Assembly: GCA_937915915.1 (NCBI GenBank)
Contig: CALGGN010000379.1
Coordinates: forward strand, 1-7,354
From: an uncultured Selenomonas sp.
Lineage (GTDB): Bacteria > Bacillota > Negativicutes > Selenomonadales > Selenomonadaceae
Length of the DNA stretch: 7,354 nucleotides
Direction: 5' to 3'
A program made the translations under genes and the position numbers. A model generated the notes under the pieces. That model ran no database searches. It was given only the letters and a program-made list of their open reading frames with translations, and was not told where the DNA came from. Of the stretch, positions 5,797 to 7,354 are shown one piece after another; the first letter of the stretch is position 1, and each line of letters opens with the position of its first letter.

Positions 5797-7354
5797 ATGA
5801 TATCTATTATGAAAAGATTCTTTGATTTTTGTTCAAAGGATAACAGAAATAAATTCTATAGGTCTCTTATAGATGGCCTTTTCATGGCTATCGCAAACGG
5901 GATGAAATATCCTGCAGCTTTTCTCATCATAGGAGCTTTCGTTTCAGGAAATATCACGGGCAAAACCATATGGATAGCGTTTCTGATTATGCTGGGGTCA
6001 ATAATCTTTGAAAGCATAATCAGGTCACGATCTGTCATGTTGCAGTGCAAGGGCGGCTACAGGGAGTGCGCAAACAAGAGAATCGAGATCGCGGAGCACT
6101 TAAGATTTCTCCCTATGGGATATTTCAATGAGACCAGTCTTGGTGAAATCACGGCTGTTACAACCAATATCATGGAACAGTTGGGAGACATTGCTACCCG
6201 TGTTATCATGATGACTTCACAAGGTATTCTGAATAGCATTGTTATCATTGCCCTTATCATGATATTTGATTACAGGATTGGCCTCATAGCCTTATGCGGA
6301 GTTGCGTTTTTTGCCATTGTAAATCATATGATGCAGGTGCATAACATCGCGATGTCTCATGTGAAGCATGAGACAGATACAGCTATGGTGGCAGGTATTT
6401 TGGAATATGTACAGGGTATAACTGAGGTCAAAGCCTACAATGTGGTAGGTAGCTCAAGAGCAAAGCTTGATGAGACAATCCGCACGGCATCTAAGGTTAA
6501 TACAGACCTGGAGCTTTCATCCAACCGTTATATCCCCGTACAGAACATCATTTTGAAGCTGACGGGCGTTGCTATCTTCCTTGCATCCATTTATTTTTAT
6601 CTCCAAGGAAGCATGAGCATTACAGTAGTTGCCGTCATGGGAATCATGTCTTTTCATGTATTTGCACCACTTGAACAAATGGGAGCCTATTCCTCTCTGT
6701 TAAAGACGGTGGATATCGCAGTAGCCAGAGCTAGTGCGATTCTTGCCCTTGAACCTATGGATATCGACGGCGAGGATTTTATGCCGGAAAGTAGAGATAT
6801 TGAGGTTATGGACGTCGATTTTGCCTATGATAAAAAGAAAATTATCGATGCGGTATCCTTTTCCATCAAGGAGAATCAGACGGTGGCATTTGTCGGGCCC
6901 TCAGGTGGTGGCAAGACTACGTTATGTCATCTTGTCGCCAGATTCTGGGATGTGGATAGGGGACAGATTACCCTTGGAGGGAAAGATTTGACAGATTACA
7001 GCATGAATTCGCTTATGTCCAATTACAGCTTTGTGTTCCAAAACGTATATCTGTTTCACGATACCATTGCCAACAACATCCGCTTCGGCAGACCAGAGGC
7101 AGGTATGGATGAAGTCATTGCTGTAGCAAAGAAGTCCTGTTGTCATGATTTCATCATGTCGCTTCCTGATGGATACGATACGGTAATCGGTGAAAAGGGC
7201 GCTACCCTCTCAGGAGGCGAAAGACAGCGACTCTCCATCGCACGTGCCATGATGAAGGACGCTCCTATCATTATCCTTGATGAAGCAACTGCTAATGTGG
7301 ATCCGGAAAACGAAAAGGAGCTTATGGATGCGATTGCGGAACTCACGAAAGAAA
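5797..7354 (+). CDS. Exporter-fold ABC half-transporter, second subunit (3' end cut off by the window); YbtQ/IrtB-like candidate
   Basis: An open frame from ATG 5797 runs to the last base without a stop: 519 codons, perhaps 55-65 short of the family length. Hydrophobic segments lie near 23-45, 50-72, 138-178 and 246-295, followed by an NBD with Walker A GPSGGGKTT (367-375), Q-loop FQNVYLF (Q415), signature LSGGE (471-475), Walker B IILDE (D495-E496) and D-loop NVDPENE. The H-loop falls beyond the window. The start codon directly follows the TAA of the previous gene (TAAATG), with GGAAGGGG at 5781-5788 eight bases upstream; a later in-frame ATG at 5809 is less well placed. It resembles the first subunit in architecture but differs through most of its sequence, as expected of the two halves of a heterodimer. 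Whether more genes follow in the operon cannot be seen. Confidence 0.88.
   Translation, partial: MISIMKRFFDFCSKDNRNKFYRSLIDGLFMAIANGMKYPAAFLIIGAFVSGNITGKTIWIAFLIMLGSIIFESIIRSRSVMLQCKGGYRECANKRIEIAEHLRFLPMGYFNETSLGEITAVTTNIMEQLGDIATRVIMMTSQGILNSIVIIALIMIFDYRIGLIALCGVAFFAIVNHMMQVHNIAMSHVKHETDTAMVAGILEYVQGITEVKAYNVVGSSRAKLDETIRTASKVNTDLELSSNRYIPVQNIILKLTGVAIFLASIYFYLQGSMSITVVAVMGIMSFHVFAPLEQMGAYSSLLKTVDIAVARASAILALEPMDIDGEDFMPESRDIEVMDVDFAYDKKKIIDAVSFSIKENQTVAFVGPSGGGKTTLCHLVARFWDVDRGQITLGGKDLTDYSMNSLMSNYSFVFQNVYLFHDTIANNIRFGRPEAGMDEVIAVAKKSCCHDFIMSLPDGYDTVIGEKGATLSGGERQRLSIARAMMKDAPIIILDEATANVDPENEKELMDAIAELTKE

Overview
The window is most simply read as one long co-directional (+ strand) transport operon from a low-to-moderate GC Gram-positive bacterium, probably a Clostridia/Lachnospiraceae-type Firmicute. 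This rests on strong AGGAG-type ribosome binding sites, tightly overlapping genes, codon choice rich in AGA, ATA and TTA, and protein families typical of gut Clostridia. The taxonomic call is an inference; there is no rRNA or marker gene here.

Layout. Bases 1-146 hold the tail of something upstream, probably a degraded coding remnant, closed by a clear Rho-independent terminator (145-177). Bases 178-328 are a regulatory intergenic region with a good extended -10 promoter candidate (244-272), a repeated AAACAGAC motif, one copy of which abuts the -35, and a perfect inverted repeat (GTTAG-N6-CTAAC, 280-295) at the expected transcription start. Six genes follow with almost no spacing: a Trep_Strep/MptD-type ECF S component (329-913), an EcfT transmembrane component (913-1644), a fused two-domain ECF ATPase (1641-3044), an AraC-family regulator (3037-4008), and two half-size ABC transporters of exporter fold (4036-5796 and 5797 to the window end, where the second is cut off).

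How they fit together. Genes 1-3 make a complete ECF transporter (S + T + A-A fusion). Genes 5-6 are adjacent, similar but distinct TMD-NBD half-transporters, expected to form a heterodimer. Known exporter-fold heterodimers that actually import metallophores (YbtP/YbtQ of the yersiniabactin system, IrtA/IrtB of mycobacteria) and the mptABCDEF island of Mycobacterium avium subsp. paratuberculosis resemble this set. An AraC regulator in the same operon recalls YbtA. The best working hypothesis is a metal-chelate (siderophore or other metallophore) acquisition operon with ligand-responsive autoregulation. No metallophore biosynthesis gene and no extracellular binding protein lies in the window, so the substrate is unproven and efflux remains possible.
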